Of a stretch of DNA of 64,000 bases, positions 20,372-28,474 are shown one piece after another. A program made the translations under genes and the position numbers. The DNA is from Planctomycetota bacterium (lineage in GTDB: Bacteria; Planctomycetota; UBA1135; GCA-002686595). The stretch lies in contig JACKHV010000002.1 of NCBI GenBank assembly GCA_020638835.1, positions 653,134 through 717,133 of the forward strand, in the 5' to 3' direction. Under the pieces are notes generated by a model that did not search any database, had not been told where the DNA came from, and worked only from the letters and a program-made list of their open reading frames with translations. The number at the start of each line of letters is the position of its first letter. The first letter of the stretch is position 1.

Positions 20372-21084
20372 CACGAGCGGTCTCCGATCCAGTGGTGTCC
20401 GTCCGCGTAGACCTCCTTCTTCCAGACCGGCAGGCTGAGCTTCAGCTCGTCGATCAGGAAGCGCGCGGCGAGGAAGGCAGCATCGCGGTGCGGACTGGCG
20501 ACCGCGATCACGACGGAGGGTTCACCGACGCCGACCGCGCCGGTCCGGTGCACGCACAGCATGCGCAGCGCGCGCTTCGGGTCGGTGCCGGTCGCGTCGC
20601 CGTGTTCCTCGCGGCAGCGCGCGAAGATGCGACGCATCTCGGGTCCCGCCATCTGCGCGAAGGCCTCGTAGTCGAGCCGCACGACGGGCTTGCCGCGGTT
20701 CGTGTCGCGCGCGTTGCCGCAGAACACGACGACCGCGCCGCACGAGTCGTGTTCGACGCGGCGACGGCACGCCTCGGGATCGACGGAATCGTCGGTCAGC
20801 TCGAAGACGCCCGCCGCGAGTTCGTCGTCCTCGGACGGTGCGCCGCCGGAGACGGGCGGGAGCAGCGCGACCTCGTCGCCCGCAGCGAGTGCGCGCGAGT
20901 CCTCGGCGTACTCGGTGCCGACGACGCCGGCCACGTGATCCAGGCTGCCGAGCTCGGGGTAGCGACGTTCGAGCTCCCGCTTCAGTCCGCCCAGGTCGAG
21001 CGCGTCGGGGAGGTCGTCGAGCACGAACTCCGACACGCCGGCCCGCTCGCGCAGACCGGCGAAGAGCTGGATCACCAGCCGCAT
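20371..21084 (-). CDS. MoaD-MoaE fusion (molybdopterin synthase)
   Basis: One 237-residue chain covers both subunits of molybdopterin synthase, which adds the dithiolene sulfurs to precursor Z. Residues 1-81 are MoaD (RLVIQLFAGLRERAG...VALLPPVSGG), ending in the Gly-Gly that is normally the free thiocarboxylated C-terminus. A ~10-residue acidic linker follows. From about residue 92 it is MoaE, with CGAVVVFCGNARD, LDYEAFAQMA, VHRTGAVGVGE and the active-site region PVWKKEVYADGHHW. In this chain the Gly-Gly is internal, so it would have to be cleaved for normal chemistry. ATG 21084 has GGGAG six bases upstream. It follows ssb by 13 bases. Confidence 0.93.
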   Translation of the reverse strand: MRLVIQLFAGLRERAGVSEFVLDDLPDALDLGGLKRELERRYPELGSLDHVAGVVGTEYAEDSRALAAGDEVALLPPVSGGAPSEDDELAAGVFELTDDSVDPEACRRRVEHDSCGAVVVFCGNARDTNRGKPVVRLDYEAFAQMAGPEMRRIFARCREEHGDATGTDPKRALRMLCVHRTGAVGVGEPSVVIAVASPHRDAAFLAARFLIDELKLSLPVWKKEVYADGHHWIGDRS

Positions 21085-21097
21085 CGTCGACTCCCGC

Positions 21098-21610
21098 TCA
21101 GAAGGGCGTGTCTTCGACTTCGAGGTAGCCGCCGGAGGGTTGGCCCTGGCCACCGCCCGAGTTGCCGCCGCGCCCGCCGGACTGACCGCCGCCGTAGTTG
21201 CCGTAGCCGCCCTGCGACGAGGAGCCCGAGTCCTGGTAGTCGTTGTCGGAGTAGCTGCCGCCGCCTCCGCCGCCGCTTCCACCACCGACGAACTGCCACT
21301 CGTTGCCGACGACGTAGAGCTTCGAGCGCTTCTGTCCCTGCTGGTCCTCCCAGTTGTCGAGGCGCAGTTCGCCCTCGATGAACGCGGGCTTGCCCTTCGA
21401 GTGGTACTTGGCGAAGGCTTCGCCGCGCTTGCCGAAGATCGTCACGTCGACGAAGGTCGGCTCCTCGCGCCACTCACCGGACTGACCGTCCTTGAAGCGC
21501 CGGTTCACGGCGAGGCCGATCTTGCAGATCGGCATGTTGCTCTGCGTGTAGCGGAGTTCGGGGTCCCGCGTCAGGTTCCCCATCAGGATGACTTTGTTGT
21601 AGCTCGACAT
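21098..21610 (-). CDS. ssb: single-stranded DNA-binding protein
   Basis: The 170-residue SSB has an N-terminal OB fold of ~110 residues (SYNKVILMGNLTRDPELRYT, VDVTIFGKRGEAFAKYHSKG, LYVVGNEWQFV). A Gly/Ser/Gln-rich disordered linker follows, then the acidic tip EVEDTPF that recruits partner proteins. It protects single-stranded DNA in replication, recombination and repair. ATG 21610 gives the standard N-terminus; longer in-frame starts would add unrelated sequence. It is first in the message with moaD/moaE and the metallo-hydrolase, an unusual grouping. Confidence 0.97.
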   Translation of the reverse strand: MSSYNKVILMGNLTRDPELRYTQSNMPICKIGLAVNRRFKDGQSGEWREEPTFVDVTIFGKRGEAFAKYHSKGKPAFIEGELRLDNWEDQQGQKRSKLYVVGNEWQFVGGGSGGGGGGSYSDNDYQDSGSSSQGGYGNYGGGQSGGRGGNSGGGQGQPSGGYLEVEDTPF

Positions 21611-21811
21611 CGGCGTTTCGTTCTGGCTCGTCGTTCTGGCTGAAGGCCGGCTCCGGGCGCGCCGCGCGGGCGCGTGGGGTCGGCGGTGTGGTGCGTCAGC
21701 GAGGCACGTCGCGCGCGCCTCGGCACGCCAGCAGCTTAGCCGCTGCACCGGCCGATTTCGCGCCCCGAACGGCCAATGTCGCGCGCGGACCCGAGCGACG
21801 CGCGAACTGGA

Positions 21812-21840
21812 TTGCGACGCCCCCCGGGCCCTCCTAGGAT
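21812..21840 (+). promoter_or_regulatory. candidate promoter for the PilZ gene
   Basis: TTGCGA and TAGGAT are spaced by 17 bases, with the -10 box ending 38 bases before the ATG at 21879. This is a visual match only. Confidence 0.4.
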
Positions 21841-21878
21841 GTCCCGCACGCCACCGCGTCCCCTCGAAGCACGCCCCC

Positions 21879-22316
21879 ATGCCGGACCACGATCGACCCC
21901 AGCCGCCGCACACCCCGGACGAGTCCCCTGCGCCGAAGGGCGGCGGTCGCGAGCGTCGCCGTTGGCCCCGCGCGGAGGCGGACTGGGCGATCAGCCTGGC
22001 GCTCCCGGACGGCGACTACGTGGCGCGCGTGCGCGACGTCAGCCGCGCCGGCGTGTGCTTCTTCATCGACCGGCCGATCCCGGTCATGACGGCGATGCGC
22101 ATCGACCTCGAGCTGCCCGTCGAGGAAGGCAAACGCTTCATCACCGGCGGCGGCGTCGTGGTGCGCTGCGAGAAGATCAGCGCGCGGCTCGACCACTACG
22201 AGATCGCACTCTTCCTGAACGACATCGCCGAGCCCGACCAAGCCGCGCTCGAGGCCTACGTCAGCGGACCGTCGGGCGGCGGTCATCCGCGCGCGCGCTC
22301 GACCACCGCGGACTGA
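21879..22316 (+). CDS. PilZ-domain protein (probable c-di-GMP receptor)
   Basis: The 145-residue protein shows the two c-di-GMP contact motifs of PilZ: an Arg cluster RERRRWPRAEADW near residue 25 and DVSRAGVCF (Asp-x-Ser-x-x-Gly) about 30 residues later. The rest is a beta-rich PilZ barrel (MRIDLELPVEEGKRFITGGG). The first 20 residues are Pro/Asp-rich and probably disordered. By family it would bind c-di-GMP and act through an unknown partner. It is a single-gene unit between divergent ssb and convergent prmC. Confidence 0.85.
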   Translation: MPDHDRPQPPHTPDESPAPKGGGRERRRWPRAEADWAISLALPDGDYVARVRDVSRAGVCFFIDRPIPVMTAMRIDLELPVEEGKRFITGGGVVVRCEKISARLDHYEIALFLNDIAEPDQAALEAYVSGPSGGGHPRARSTTAD

Positions 22317-22334
22317 TCGCGCGCGGCGAGTTCG

Positions 22335-23309
22335 TCAGGCCCGGGGTCGCGCTTCCAGCACGCGGTCGATGCGTGCCAGGTCCTGGTGCAGACGAGCGTC
22401 GAAGCCGGCCGCTTCTGCCGCGGCGAGCGCGGCCTTGCCGCGTCCCGCGCCGAGTTCGACGAGCAGCGCGCCCCGCGGCGCGAGCCACTTCTTCGCGGCC
22501 GCGAGGAGCTGCTTCACCCAGTGGTCGACGTCTCCCTCCGGCGCGTAGAGCGCGAGCTCAGGCTCGTAGTCGCGCACTTCCGGCTGTAGCTCGGGCCGGC
22601 TCGCGGGGTCGACGTACGGCGGGTTCGAGACGAGCAGGTCGAGGCCGCGCGGCGCCTCGCGACGCAGGCGTTCGCCCAGCACCGAGAGTCCGTCGCCGAT
22701 CAAGGTCTCGACGTCCGCGCCGAGCCGCTCCGCGTTGAGCCGCGTCTGCGCGACGGCGGTCGTGGACAGGTCGCAGGTGACGACGTGCGAGCCCGGCAGC
22801 TCCAGCGCGAGCGTGACCGCGATGCACCCCGAGCCGCAGCCGAACTCCGCGACGAGCGGCGCCTCGCGGTCCGCAAGGAATTCGCGAGCGAGGTCGATCA
22901 GCTGTTCCGTCTCCGGACGCGGGATCAGGACGCCAGGCCCCACCGCGAACTCGCGGCCGTAGAACTCGCGCTTGCCCGTGATGTAGGCGACGGGCTCGCG
23001 CCGGCCGCGCCGCACGAGGAGATCGCGTGCGGCGTCGACCTCGTGCGACTCGATCGGTTGCTCGAGGCGCAGGAACAGACGCAGCCGGTCGATGCCTAGC
23101 GCATGCGCGCAGAGCAGCTCCGCTTCGAGGCGGGCTTCGTCGAGGCCCTTGCGCTCGAGGAAGGCGCGCGCCATCGCGAGCATCTCGCCGGCCGTGCGCG
23201 GCTGCGGCGGGCGGCCGCTCGCCGACGCGGACGTTCCGGACACGTGCGAAGGCGCCCCGCCACCTCCGAGTGACGAGCCGCCTTCGGGCGTACCGCTGGC
23301 CGCGCTCAA
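22335..23309 (-). CDS. prmC: release-factor glutamine methyltransferase PrmC
   Basis: PrmC N5-methylates the Gln of the GGQ motif in peptide release factors. The signatures are the SAM-binding VAEFGCGSGCIAVTLAL and the catalytic VSNPPYVD. The N-terminal helical domain begins around MLAMARAFLERKGLDEARLEAELL. The first ~40 residues from the TTG at 23309 are Ser/Gly/Pro-rich and probably not native; GTG 23243 or a start nearer ATG 23183 may be correct. It is downstream of prfA, the usual partner, but here a membrane-protein gene sits between them. Confidence 0.92.
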   Translation of the reverse strand: MSAASGTPEGGSSLGGGGAPSHVSGTSASASGRPPQPRTAGEMLAMARAFLERKGLDEARLEAELLCAHALGIDRLRLFLRLEQPIESHEVDAARDLLVRRGRREPVAYITGKREFYGREFAVGPGVLIPRPETEQLIDLAREFLADREAPLVAEFGCGSGCIAVTLALELPGSHVVTCDLSTTAVAQTRLNAERLGADVETLIGDGLSVLGERLRREAPRGLDLLVSNPPYVDPASRPELQPEVRDYEPELALYAPEGDVDHWVKQLLAAAKKWLAPRGALLVELGAGRGKAALAAAEAAGFDARLHQDLARIDRVLEARPRA

Positions 23310-23325
23310 GTGCAGAGCCCGCGCG

Positions 23326-24393
23326 CTACTTGCGCCGCGCCTCGCGGGCCGCCTTGCGCGCTTCCGCCGCCGCTTGTTTCTTCAGGTCGCCCTCGATCTT
23401 CGCCTGCTTGATCGCGACGAACATCGTGTAGACGGCCATGAAGCCGGCGATGGCGACGCCGAGCGAACCGAGCGCGGCGGCGACCATCGTCAGGCCCTCG
23501 GCCTCCGAGAGCTTGAGGATGCCGAGCAGGCCCATGATCGCGGGGCCGAGGAACAACAGCGGGTAGATCGGGTTGAACTTGCCGCCGTGCTCGTAGTCGA
23601 AGATGTGCGTGAAGGTGAAGCACGCGAGCGCCAACGCCGCCATCTCGCCCATCGAGCTGATCGGGTATTCCCCGATGAAGTTCGGCACGACGAAGCCGGC
23701 GATCGCGATCGCGCCGGCGAGTGCCAGCACGGGCATCAGGTTGTTCTTCGCGAGCGAAGCGATGAAGCCAGGAGCCTTCTCGCCGGCCTTGAACACGTGA
23801 CCCTGGTGGAACACGTACGCGGCACAGAGCAGGATCAGCTTGCCGACGAACGCAGCCGCGGTCACCTTCGCGCCGAAGGGCAGCAGCGACGCGCCGAGCA
23901 GGATCATCGCGGCCTTGCGCAGCATGATCGGTGCGGCTTCGAGCTCGCGCTTGCCGTCGATCTTGCCGAGGCGCGCGTCGAGTTCGGCCTTCTTCGCCGC
24001 GGCGCGCTCCGCCTTCTCGCGGTCGCGTTCTTCCTGCGTCTTGCGTGCCTTACCGTCGTCGCTCGAGTCGTCGGACGCGACGGCGGCGGTCGCGGCGGCT
24101 GCAGCCACGGCGGGCGCCGCGCTCGGCGCGGACTGCGAGGCGGGCGGCGCCACTTCGGGCTTCGGCGCGGGAGGCGCGACTTCCGGCTTCGGCGCGGGCG
24201 GCGTCGGGGCCGGCGGAGGCGTCACTTCGGGCTTCGGCGGAACGGGAGCCGGTTCCGGCTTCTCCATGACCGGCTCGAGCTCCACGAGCGGCTCCAGTTC
24301 CTCGAGATGATCGAGTTCGGGGAGCGGTTCCAGCTCGGTCAGCTCGTGCAGCGGCTCGAGGTCGTCGAATTCCTTGGGGCCGGACTCGGTCAT
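23326..24393 (-). CDS. multi-pass membrane protein with acidic Leu/Glu/Pro-rich N-terminal region, function unknown
   Basis: The 355-residue protein is not assigned to a family. Residues 1-45 repeat a short Glu-Leu-Pro pattern (EPLHELTELEPLPELDHLEELEPL). About 60 residues of Pro/Ala/Lys repeats follow (KPEVAPPAPKPEVAPP), then a charged coiled stretch (RDREKAERAAAKKAELDARL). From about residue 155 there are about six hydrophobic segments, including PVLALAGAIAIAGFVVPNFIG, and a basic C-terminal tail. The soluble N-terminal part should be cytoplasmic and could bind a partner. It lies between prfA and prmC on the same strand, 86 bases after prfA. Confidence 0.75.
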   Translation of the reverse strand: MTESGPKEFDDLEPLHELTELEPLPELDHLEELEPLVELEPVMEKPEPAPVPPKPEVTPPPAPTPPAPKPEVAPPAPKPEVAPPASQSAPSAAPAVAAAAATAAVASDDSSDDGKARKTQEERDREKAERAAAKKAELDARLGKIDGKRELEAAPIMLRKAAMILLGASLLPFGAKVTAAAFVGKLILLCAAYVFHQGHVFKAGEKAPGFIASLAKNNLMPVLALAGAIAIAGFVVPNFIGEYPISSMGEMAALALACFTFTHIFDYEHGGKFNPIYPLLFLGPAIMGLLGILKLSEAEGLTMVAAALGSLGVAIAGFMAVYTMFVAIKQAKIEGDLKKQAAAEARKAAREARRK

Positions 24394-24479
24394 GACGGGT
24401 GCGGAGAGGGGCTAGATGTGAACGGCGCGGAGGGGCTCGCGCGCCGGGGAGGAGACCCTACCCCCAACGCAGGCCGTGA

Positions 24480-25556
24480 TTACAGGTTCGCGATGCGTTC
24501 CTCGCGCTCGCGCTCATCGAGCGCGTCGAGCAACGCGTCCATCTTGCCAGCGATCACTTGTTCCAGGGAGTAGTTCTCCCCGAGGCGGTGGTCGGTGGCT
24601 CGGTTCTGAGGGAAGTTGTAGGTGCGAATGCGGGCGCTTCGATCGCCGGTGCCGACCTGGCTCTTGCGCTCCTGAGCGCGTTCTTCGTGCAGGCGGCGCT
24701 GTTCGGCCTCCAGGAGGCGCGAGAGCAGGATGCGCATCGCCTTCGCCTTGTTCTTGTGCTGGGACTTCTCGTCCTGACAGATCACGACGGTGCCCGTCGG
24801 CAAGTGCGTGATGCGCACCGCGGAGCTCGTCGTGTTGACCGACTGACCGCCGGGGCCGCCGGCGCGCATCGTGTCGATGCGCAGGTCCTCGTCCTTCACG
24901 TCGATCTCCGCCTCCTCCGCCTCGGGGAGCACGGCGACCGTCGCGGCCGAAGTGTGGATGCGGCCTTGCGTCTCGGTCGCCGGCACGCGCTGCACGCGGT
25001 GCCCGCCGGACTCGAAGCGCATCAGGCGCCACGCGCCCTCACCGGTGAGGCCGAAGGTGATCTCCTTGAAGCCGCCGACCTCGCTCGAAGTCATCTCGAG
25101 TTCTTCGAGCTTCCAGCCCCGCGACTCGGCGAAGCGCTTGTACATTCGGTAGAGGTCCGCCGCGAACAGCGTCGCCTCGTCACCGCCGGTGCCCGCGCGC
25201 ACTTCGACGATCACCTTGTCGCGGTAGTCGTCCTTCTCGGTGACGAGCGCGGACTTGATGCGGTCGTCGAGGTCGGAGGCCTTGTCCTCGTAGGCCTCGA
25301 GGATCTCGCGCGCGTACTCGGCGGTTCCCTCGTCCTCGTCCTCCGCGAGCAGCTCGGCCTCTTCGCGCTCCTGGAGCAACGCTTGCAACTCCTGGTGCAG
25401 GGCGGTGGCTTCCTCGAGCTGCCCCTTCTCCTTGGAGTACTGCGTGACGAGCTTGTGGTCCGCCAGAACTTCCGGCGTGGACATCAGCTCGTCCAGCTCG
25501 CGCGAACGTTGCGCACGTTCCGCGAGCTTCGCGACGATCGCCTCGGCGAATTCCAT
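24480..25556 (-). CDS. prfA: peptide chain release factor 1
   Basis: RF1 reads UAA and UAG stops. At 358 residues it has normal length. The codon-recognition tripeptide PAT is at residues 192-194 (RVPATETQGRIHTSAATVAVLPE), and the catalytic GGQ is at 236-238 in RAGGPGGQSVNTTSSAVRITHLPTG. The PAT tripeptide separates it from RF2 (SPF). It follows rpmE by 54 bases with a strong hairpin between them. The Gln of GGQ is the expected substrate of PrmC encoded downstream. Confidence 0.97.
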   Translation of the reverse strand: MEFAEAIVAKLAERAQRSRELDELMSTPEVLADHKLVTQYSKEKGQLEEATALHQELQALLQEREEAELLAEDEDEGTAEYAREILEAYEDKASDLDDRIKSALVTEKDDYRDKVIVEVRAGTGGDEATLFAADLYRMYKRFAESRGWKLEELEMTSSEVGGFKEITFGLTGEGAWRLMRFESGGHRVQRVPATETQGRIHTSAATVAVLPEAEEAEIDVKDEDLRIDTMRAGGPGGQSVNTTSSAVRITHLPTGTVVICQDEKSQHKNKAKAMRILLSRLLEAEQRRLHEERAQERKSQVGTGDRSARIRTYNFPQNRATDHRLGENYSLEQVIAGKMDALLDALDEREREERIANL

Positions 25557-25568
25557 CGTGGAACGACC

Positions 25569-25595
25569 GCGGGGACCGCGCGACGCGGTCCCCGC
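25569..25595 (-). terminator. hairpin between rpmE and prfA (terminator or attenuator)
   Basis: A perfect 12-base stem GCGGGGACCGCG/CGCGGTCCCCGC with a 3-base loop starts 15 bases after the rpmE stop and ends 13 bases before the prfA ATG. It may reduce readthrough from rpmE into prfA. Confidence 0.7.
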
Positions 25596-25610
25596 CGATC
25601 ACTCTCGTTC

Positions 25611-25829
25611 TTACGCCTTGCCGGCAGCCTTCTGTCCGCCGTACTTCTTGAAGAAGCGGTCCACGCGACCGGCGGCGTCCACGAACTTCTGCTTGCCGGT
25701 GTAGAAGGGGTGGCAGGCCCCGCAGATCTCGACGCGCAGTTCCTTGACGGTCGCGCGGGTCTGGAAGGAGTTGCCGCAACCGCAGGTGACGGTGCACGCG
25801 TGCAGCTTGGGATGGATGTCGGTCTTCAT
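25611..25829 (-). CDS. rpmE: 50S ribosomal protein L31
   Basis: The 72-residue L31 is of the zinc-binding (C+) type: MKTDIHPKLHACTVTCGCGNSF has the first cysteines and EICGACHPFYTGKQKFVD the second CxxC and the family signature. ATG 25829 gives the canonical start. The order rpmE-prfA is common in bacteria. The 183-base upstream gap holds its likely promoter region. Confidence 0.96.
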   Translation of the reverse strand: MKTDIHPKLHACTVTCGCGNSFQTRATVKELRVEICGACHPFYTGKQKFVDAAGRVDRFFKKYGGQKAAGKA

Positions 25830-25955
25830 CGTCGTAGGTCTGCCCGGTCTTGGTCGGGCGGTTCCGTTCTGACGCCGCCCGAGGGTCGGGTCGGCGGGCC
25901 GGCTGGAGGGTTCAGGGGCTGTTCCGCAGGGCACAGCGAGCCGCAGAGGGTAGCC

Positions 25956-25973
25956 GCGCCGGGGGGCCGGCGC
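25956..25973 (-). terminator. GC hairpin downstream of maf
   Basis: GCGCCGG/CCGGCGC with a four-G loop lies about 40 bases past the maf stop, within the rpmE upstream gap. It is short but all GC. Confidence 0.4.
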
Positions 25974-26012
25974 AAGTGACCCGCAGCCCCGAACTTGCGG
26001 GGATCCGGCGGA

Positions 26013-26648
26013 TCAGCGGCTCGCCGGGGGCAGCGACGCGCCCGCGCGGCGCAGCAGCTCGAGCGTCAGCTCGACCGGCAGACCGACCACGTTGTCGAAG
26101 CCGCCCTCATCGAGCCGCGTGACGAAGGCGTCCGCGTTCTCCTGGATCGCGTAGCCCCCGGCCTTGTCGCGCCACTCCTGCGAGGCGACGTAAGCCTCGA
26201 CCTCGACGCTCGTGATCGCGCGCATCGTGACGAAGGTGCGCTCGTGAGCGGAGCGCGACTCCCCGCTCGCCGCGTCGACCACGCAGACGCCGGTCACCAC
26301 GCGGTGCCGCGTCCCGGAGAGGAGGCGCAGCATCTCGCGCGCCTCGGACTCGTCCTCGGGCTTCCCCAGCACGCGCGGCCCCTGCGCGAGGTCGACGGCG
26401 ACGACCGTGTCGGAACCGATCACGAGCGCGGACTCCCCCGCGTGCAGCGCGGCGACCGCGGCGGCCTTCTGCAGGGCGAGCGACACGGCGAGCTCCTCGG
26501 GGGCCAGCGCGGGGTCGAAGACCTCCTCGGTGCCGGAGGGTTCGACGTCGAAGTCGAGGCCCGCGGCGTCGAGCAGGTCCCGACGCCGCGGCGAAGCGGA
26601 AGCGAGGATCAGGCGCACGCGTCGTTCCCCCCCGTCCGCGCGCGGCAT
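26013..26648 (-). CDS. Maf-family nucleotide pyrophosphatase
   Basis: Maf proteins hydrolyse non-canonical or standard nucleoside triphosphates to monophosphates and are linked to septum inhibition and housecleaning. Signatures are LILASASPRRRDLL, VIGSDTVVAVD, LGKPEDESEA and a late NVVGLPVE. Its 211 residues are normal for the family. Its ATG overlaps the stop of the upstream endonuclease III-like gene (TGATG), so translation is coupled. Substrate preference cannot be decided by eye. Confidence 0.92.
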   Translation of the reverse strand: MPRADGGERRVRLILASASPRRRDLLDAAGLDFDVEPSGTEEVFDPALAPEELAVSLALQKAAAVAALHAGESALVIGSDTVVAVDLAQGPRVLGKPEDESEAREMLRLLSGTRHRVVTGVCVVDAASGESRSAHERTFVTMRAITSVEVEAYVASQEWRDKAGGYAIQENADAFVTRLDEGGFDNVVGLPVELTLELLRRAGASLPPASR

Positions 26649-27793
26649 CAGCGCCGCCGCGTCTTCTTCGTGGCCTTCTTGGTGACCTTCTTCGCGGCCT
26701 TCTTGGTCGTCTTCTTCGCCGTGGCCTTCTTCGTCGTCGACTTCTTGGTCACTTTCTTCGTCGCCTTCTTGGCGACCTTCTTGGTGGACCTCGCGACGGC
26801 CTTCTTGGCGACCTTCTTGGTCGTCTTCTTCACGGCCTTCTTGGTCGTCTTCTTCTTGGCGGCGGCCTTCTTGCGCGCGGCGGCAGCCTTCTTCTTGGCG
26901 GCTTCGGCCTTCTGCGCCTCGCGCTTCGCCGCGGCGGCGGCTTCACGCTCCGCCTTCTTGCGCTGCTGCTCGGCCTCGCGCTCGAGGCGCTTGCGTTCCT
27001 TCTCGGCCTCGCGCGCGAGCCGCGCTTCTTCCTTCTTGCGGGCGACCTCGGCGCGCGCTTCTTCCTTGGCGCGTTGGATGGCGAGGCGCTTCTGCTGCGC
27101 TTCCCAGTCCTTCGAGACCTTCTTGCCCATCGGGCAATCCGCCGCGAGCGGGCACTCCCAGCACGCGGGCTTGCGCGCGTCGCACCAGCGGTCGGCTACC
27201 ATGCCCACGACCATGCCGAAGCGCAGCGCGTCCTTCGCGTCGACCATCGACTCGAGCGCTTCGCGCGCCTTCTTCATCGACGTCGTGCGCGTCATCGCGC
27301 CGAGGCGGTCGAGGACCCGCACGATGCCGCCGGAGACCGGCAGCGCGTGGTCCTCGGCGACCCATGCCAAGTAGGCCGCCAGCTCGTTGCCGAGCGTCGG
27401 GATCGCGGAGAGTTGCTTGACGCCGGTCCACGGGTCCGTGCGCATGAACTCGAGGTCCAGGCCGTGCGTCTCCTGGAAGACCTGGAACAGATAGTCGCGC
27501 GCCGCGCGCGCGGGCTCGAGTTGGTTCTCGTTGCGCGTTCTCGTCTTGCTCTTCGGCCCGATCGCGTCCGCGATCTCCTGCGCCTGCGAGACGCGCAGTT
27601 CGTTCCAGTCGGGGAACGCCTTCGAGAGGCTGGTCAGCGCGCTCTGCGCCTTCGCCGGCGGGAGGTGCCGGAGCAGCACCGCGTACATGCCGTGCTCGAG
27701 GAGGCTGTGATCGGGCAGGGACCCCGGGAGCTCGGTGCGCAGCTCGACGGAGTTGAGCAGTTTGGCGATCCGATCCGACTTCTTGGTGGCCAT
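26648..27793 (-). CDS. endonuclease III-like Fe-S protein without catalytic residues, with histone H1-like tail
   Basis: A 381-residue protein in two parts. Residues 25-221 match the HhH-GPD/endonuclease III fold and end in the exact 4Fe-4S spacing C204-x6-C211-x2-C214-x5-C220. The hairpin expected to read LPGVGRKTA is IPTLGNELA, so the catalytic Lys is Glu137. The expected VDTH is VSGG, so the catalytic Asp is Ser154. Residues 225-300 are a charged helix (Lys/Arg/Glu/Ala). Residues 300-381 are Lys-Lys-Ala/Thr/Val repeats like bacterial histone H1-type tails. It probably binds DNA without cutting it; that is inference. It lies downstream of rpsP and is coupled to maf. Confidence 0.85.
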   Translation of the reverse strand: MATKKSDRIAKLLNSVELRTELPGSLPDHSLLEHGMYAVLLRHLPPAKAQSALTSLSKAFPDWNELRVSQAQEIADAIGPKSKTRTRNENQLEPARAARDYLFQVFQETHGLDLEFMRTDPWTGVKQLSAIPTLGNELAAYLAWVAEDHALPVSGGIVRVLDRLGAMTRTTSMKKAREALESMVDAKDALRFGMVVGMVADRWCDARKPACWECPLAADCPMGKKVSKDWEAQQKRLAIQRAKEEARAEVARKKEEARLAREAEKERKRLEREAEQQRKKAEREAAAAAKREAQKAEAAKKKAAAARKKAAAKKKTTKKAVKKTTKKVAKKAVARSTKKVAKKATKKVTKKSTTKKATAKKTTKKAAKKVTKKATKKTRRR

Positions 27794-27868
27794 GGCGCGG
27801 AGTTGGGGCCGTGCGGACCGGCGGGCTGGTGAGCCGACCTGGTCCGCGGGAGTGTTCCCGAGAGCGAG

Positions 27869-27896
27869 CCGGGGAGCGCGGGATCACGCTCCCCGG
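27869..27896 (-). terminator. hairpin downstream of rpsP
   Basis: A perfect 10-base stem CCGGGGAGCG/CGCTCCCCGG with an 8-base loop lies about 100 bases past the rpsP stop and 76 bases before the next start (minus strand). The rest of this 205-base gap shows nothing else clear. Confidence 0.55.
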
Positions 27897-27998
27897 TCGT
27901 GAGGATCCGACGCGCGGGGCGCCGGCGACGATGCATCGACCGCGGGTCGACGCGCGGCGGGAGTCGTCACGTCGCGGACGCGAACGCCCGCGTGCGGA

Positions 27999-28424
27999 CT
28001 ACTCTTCGCTGCCGCCGGCAGCCGCTTTCGCAGCCGCGCGCTTGGAAGCGATGCGCTCGGCCTGACGGGCCGACTTGGCCGCGGCGCGCGTGGCCTTCAG
28101 CGCGCGGACGCGGTTGCCGCGGGCGCTGCCGCCCTTGCGACCGGTGCGCTTGCGCGGCTTGGCCTGGGTCACGCCATCGTAGGCGCCCTGGCGGCGCAGG
28201 ATCGACGCGACCGTCTCGCTGGGGATCGCACCGTGCTCGAGCCAGTGCTTCGCACGCTCGACGTCGATCTTCACCTGCGACTCGGCGTCCTGCGACACCG
28301 GGTCGTAGAGACCGAGGGTCTCGAGGGTCTTGCCGTCGCGCGGGGAGCGGCGATCGGCGACGGAGATGCGGTAGCACGGGCGGTTCCGGCGCCCCGTGCG
28401 CTTCATGCGAATGACAACGGCCAT
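27999..28424 (-). CDS. rpsP: 30S ribosomal protein S16
   Basis: The first ~85 residues are standard S16 (MAVVIRMKRTGRRNRPCYRISVADRRSPRDG, then LGLYDPV). The protein has 141 residues because of a ~55-residue basic, Ala-rich C-terminal extension (RALKATRAAAKSARQAERIASKRAAAKAAA). It follows ffh, the usual order. The normally linked rimM and trmD are not downstream; the endonuclease III-like gene is there instead. Confidence 0.96.
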   Translation of the reverse strand: MAVVIRMKRTGRRNRPCYRISVADRRSPRDGKTLETLGLYDPVSQDAESQVKIDVERAKHWLEHGAIPSETVASILRRQGAYDGVTQAKPRKRTGRKGGSARGNRVRALKATRAAAKSARQAERIASKRAAAKAAAGGSEE

Positions 28425-28474
28425 GGTCTCGTCGTATGGAAGGGTTCCGAAAGCCCTTGGCGGCTCCGGAAAGG

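Noticed and set aside
26652..26900. Possible tandem DNA repeat (TTCTTGGTC-type units)
   Set aside because: The units are imperfect and are explained by Lys-Lys-Ala/Thr/Val codons in the tail of the endonuclease III-like protein.
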